From the NCBI GenBank assembly GCA_964571215.1, contig CAZMZZ010000020.1, positions 1-26,580 on the forward strand: 26,580 bases of DNA. The letters are read 5' to 3'. Within the stretch, counting starts at the first letter, position 1. Every line of letters begins with the position of its first letter. Source of the stretch: CAJWPI01 sp964571215. GTDB lineage: Bacteria > Pseudomonadota > Gammaproteobacteria > Magnimaribacterales > Magnimaribacteraceae. A program made the translations under genes and the position numbers. Of the stretch, positions 24,416 to 26,580 are shown piece by piece. The notes under the pieces are model-generated. The model saw only the letters and a list, made by a program, of their open reading frames with translations. It did not search any database and was not told the DNA's origin.

Positions 24416-25048
24416 ATGAACAAAATTTTAGACCTAAAAAAGATAAAAGAAGCAAAAGTTAATAAAGAAGCTTTTCCTTTTTTTAGTGTTTCTAATGTTT
24501 TTTTAAACAACAAAATTACTAAAGATTTAACAAAAGACTTTCCTGAAATTTTAAAAGGGGGTAGTTTTCCTAGTGAATCTTTAAAGGCTGGTCCAAGTTT
24601 TAAAAAGCTAATTGATGAACTTGAAAGTAAAGAATTAAAGAAATTACTGGAAAGTAAGTTTAATATTAATTTATCAAATAGTTCTGTGATTACAACAGTA
24701 AGAGGAGTCTCTAGAAAACGGGACGGAAAAATTCACAGTGATTCTAAAACTAAACTAGTTACTGTCTTAATTTATCTTAATGAAGGTTGGGACAAGAGAA
24801 CAGGTCTATTAAGAATGTTAAAAGACTCAAGTAACATTGAAAACTTTTTATATGAAACTCCAGCAACCATGGGATCTTTAATAGCCTTCAAAGTTGAACC
24901 AAATTGTTGGCATGGATATCTTCCATACATTGGTAAAAGAAAATCAATACAACTTAATTATTTACATCAAGATTCTCTTTTAAGTCACCGAGTTAGACAT
25001 AAATTTAGTTTTTTGATAAAGAAAATCTCATTGAAACTAGGGCTATGA
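24416..25048 (+). CDS. 2-oxoglutarate/Fe(II)-dependent oxygenase family protein
   Basis: A 210-residue soluble protein with the double-stranded beta-helix signature of 2OG-Fe(II) oxygenases. The iron ligands are His107-x-Asp109 (IHSDSKT) and His166 (NCWHGY), and Arg175 (KRKSIQLNY) would bind 2-oxoglutarate. Between them LVTVLIYLNEGW and GGLLRM-like strands (TGLLRML) complete the core. It is joined by ATGA to a heptosyltransferase-like gene, so it may hydroxylate an LPS sugar or its acceptor, in the way KdoO hydroxylates Kdo in other proteobacteria; this is inference. Similar oxygenases also act on small molecules or proteins. Confidence 0.84.
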   Translation: MNKILDLKKIKEAKVNKEAFPFFSVSNVFLNNKITKDLTKDFPEILKGGSFPSESLKAGPSFKKLIDELESKELKKLLESKFNINLSNSSVITTVRGVSRKRDGKIHSDSKTKLVTVLIYLNEGWDKRTGLLRMLKDSSNIENFLYETPATMGSLIAFKVEPNCWHGYLPYIGKRKSIQLNYLHQDSLLSHRVRHKFSFLIKKISLKLGL

Positions 25049-26022
25049 AAATATTAATTATTAAATTAACCTCAATGGGTGATCTCATGCACGCACTTCC
25101 TGCCTTAACTGATGCTTCAAAACAAATCCCAAATATAGAATTTGATTGGGTAGTAGATGAAAGTTTTTCTGAAATTCCTTTATGGCATCCAAAAGTTAAT
25201 TCAGTAATTAAAACTAACCATAGAATTTGGAAGCGAAATATATTTTCCTTAAAATTACTAAATGAAATAAATAACATCAAAAAAATCCTAAATAACAAAA
25301 ATTATGATGCGGTAATTGATATGCAGAATAACCTTAAAAGTGCTTCTATCTCGTATCTAATTAATAAACCAGTTAATGGCATGGATAAAGAAAGTGTAAG
25401 AGAATATCTTGCCCATTTTGCTTATCAATTTAAACATTCGATTTCTAAAGATGATCATGCAATAAATAGACAAAGAAATTTATTGGCTATGAGCCTAGAT
25501 TATAAAATAAAAGAAGAAAAACTAGATTATGGAATTACAACATGGAAATTTAAAAAACCTGAAATTCATCTTCCTAAAAATTATTTGGTCCTAGTACATA
25601 ATGCAAGTTGGTCTTCTAAAATGTGGCCGATATCTTACTGGCAAAAATTGATTAAATATATTAATCAAGAAGATTTTGTGGGTGTTCTGCCATCAGGTTC
25701 CATAGAGGAGTATGAAAGAGCTAGAGAGATTGCTTCTGTTAGTGATCAATGTATTGCTTTGAAACCCCTTTCTTTGAATGAAACGGCTTTTATAATTAAT
25801 GAAGCTGAAGGATGTATATGTTCTGATACGGGTCTAGCTCACCTTGCAGCCCTGTTAAATAGACCTTCTGTGACAATGTATTCAGTAACTAAGACAGAAT
25901 TAATTGGAACTAAAGGAGGAAACCAAAAGCATATTATTGCCTCAGATTCAAAGATGGAAAGCATACATCCTCAGCTAGCTTGGAAAGAATTAAAATTATT
26001 AATGAAAACTGGCGGAGGGTGA
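25045..26022 (+). CDS. waaC: LPS heptosyltransferase I-like (GT9 family)
   Basis: A 325-residue glycosyltransferase of the GT9/ADP-heptose:LPS family, adding heptose to Kdo of the inner core (WaaC type). The N terminus MKILIIKLTSMGDLMHALPALTDA holds the catalytic Asp13 in the SMGD motif. IDMQNNLKSA, NASWSSKMWP and the C-terminal nucleotide-sugar motif SDTGLAHLAALLNRPSV are present. The N-terminal form (LTSMGDLMHALPAL) favours WaaC over WaaF. It starts inside the oxygenase stop (ATGA), and its last four codons and stop lie over the 3' end of the tRNA-Ser on the other strand. Confidence 0.9.
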   Translation: MKILIIKLTSMGDLMHALPALTDASKQIPNIEFDWVVDESFSEIPLWHPKVNSVIKTNHRIWKRNIFSLKLLNEINNIKKILNNKNYDAVIDMQNNLKSASISYLINKPVNGMDKESVREYLAHFAYQFKHSISKDDHAINRQRNLLAMSLDYKIKEEKLDYGITTWKFKKPEIHLPKNYLVLVHNASWSSKMWPISYWQKLIKYINQEDFVGVLPSGSIEEYERAREIASVSDQCIALKPLSLNETAFIINEAEGCICSDTGLAHLAALLNRPSVTMYSVTKTELIGTKGGNQKHIIASDSKMESIHPQLAWKELKLLMKTGGG

Positions 26023-26101
26023 GGGATTCGAACCCCCGAAGGTTTTAACACCTTGCTGGTTTTCAAGACCAGTGCATTCAACCAGACTCTGCCAACCCTC
26101 C
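26010..26101 (-). tRNA. tRNA-Ser (anticodon UGA)
   Basis: A type II tRNA. The acceptor stem is GGAGGGT/ACCCTCC, followed by G and an encoded CCA (26010-26012). The anticodon arm CTGGT-CTTGAAA-ACCAG gives anticodon TGA. The long variable arm AAGGT/ACCTT is typical of serine tRNAs, and the T-loop is TTCGAAT. It reads UCA codons, the abundant serine codons of an AT-rich genome. The 3' end overlaps the heptosyltransferase gene by 13 nt. Confidence 0.97.
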
Positions 26102-26264
26102 ATTTAATATGGCAAGCATTCTACTATTTTACTTGGAGTTGGCGTTAATGGAATTTTGAAGCAGGGAAATTTGGTTAGGGTCTTGTTGTCTTGATGTTTA
26201 TGGTTAAAGCTATCAAAATAGTAATGAATGGGTACCAAAAAAAATAGATCAGTTCGGTGGTGTG

Positions 26265-26580
26265 ATGACATATGCTGGTGATCGTATAATTTTTGATGCC
26301 GACAGTCATTTAATGGAGTTGCCAGACTTTCTTAGTGCCCATGCTAGTGCAGATATCCTTGATATCCTACCTAACCTAAAGAAATCACTTACAGGTCAGT
26401 TTAATCCAGATACTCACGAAGGTAAGAAGGGTCATAGACCAGAGAATGTTAAGCGACTTTTAGAACTGGGAGATAACCTAACAAAAGGCCCTAAATGGCA
26501 TGATGCTTTGGGAGCTTTTAATGGCAAAGAACGTAGTCAAGCTTTGGATCTCTTAGGTTTTCAAAAGCAGGTCATTTTTT
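26265..26580 (+). CDS. Amidohydrolase family protein, N-terminal part (3' truncated by the window)
   Basis: The frame is open from the ATG at 26265 to the end of the window: 105 codons. The start MTYAGDRIIFDADSHLMELPDFL has the FDADSHLME motif with which many metal-dependent amidohydrolases (amidohydrolase_2 type, TIM barrel) begin. The later barrel motifs lie outside the window, so the substrate is unknown. A GTG one codon upstream is an alternative start. Arginine is often CGT/CGA here, unlike the AGA used almost everywhere else in the window, hinting at a different expression level or origin. Between it and the tRNA, 26102-26264 shows no gene. Confidence 0.75.
   Translation, partial: MTYAGDRIIFDADSHLMELPDFLSAHASADILDILPNLKKSLTGQFNPDTHEGKKGHRPENVKRLLELGDNLTKGPKWHDALGAFNGKERSQALDLLGFQKQVIF

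Noticed and set aside
26190..26250. A 17-codon frame between tRNA-Ser and the amidohydrolase
   Set aside because: Too short, with no ribosome site or recognisable content.

Overview
The window is AT-rich (about one third G+C by eye), densely packed, and reads as the chromosome of a streamlined marine gammaproteobacterium. A SAR86-like lineage is my best guess, from inference rather than from any marker gene. The reasons are strong use of A/T-ending codons and AGA for arginine, very short or negative intergenic distances, the gammaproteobacterial envelope order lolC-lolD-msbA-lpxK-ycaR-kdsB-murB, and a rich supply of acyl-CoA dehydrogenase, ETF and short-chain dehydrogenase genes.

Layout. 1-4670 (+): the C-terminal part of cobalamin-dependent methionine synthase, tRNA m5U54 methyltransferase TrmA (TTG start) and a translationally coupled pair of acyl-CoA dehydrogenases. 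4667-8080: etfA and etfB on the minus strand and, divergently, ETF-ubiquinone oxidoreductase. Together with the dehydrogenase pair these form a complete route for electrons from acyl-CoA to ubiquinone. 8081-8374 has no convincing protein gene. It carries a promoter-like element, a foldable ~218-nt RNA and a strong intrinsic terminator: a candidate undescribed small RNA.

8375-21763 is an unbroken run of 13 minus-strand genes with gaps of at most 49 nt. In transcription order they are trpS, an MFS transporter, two SDR enzymes, a coniferyl-aldehyde-dehydrogenase-like enzyme, a LolC/E-type permease, LolD, a fused MsbA-LpxK protein, a Trm112-like protein, KdsB, MurB, a LysE-family exporter and a DUF1285 protein. 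The envelope half is joined by ATGA/TGATG-type overlaps and covers lipoprotein release, lipid A phosphorylation and flipping, Kdo activation and peptidoglycan precursor synthesis.

21853-26022 is a mosaic of short units: ThpR, a second foldable non-coding segment just after it, a LOG-family protein, a FrnE-like DsbA-fold oxidoreductase, a secreted cupin, and a 2OG-Fe(II) oxygenase coupled to a heptosyltransferase. 26010-26101 is tRNA-Ser(UGA) on the minus strand, its 3' end overlapping the heptosyltransferase stop. The window ends inside an amidohydrolase gene (+) whose codon use differs somewhat from its surroundings.

Most interesting: the MsbA-LpxK fusion, the two candidate structured RNAs (8159-8376 and 22399-22550), and the oxygenase-heptosyltransferase pair. 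No CRISPR array, insertion sequence, rRNA or prophage was seen.
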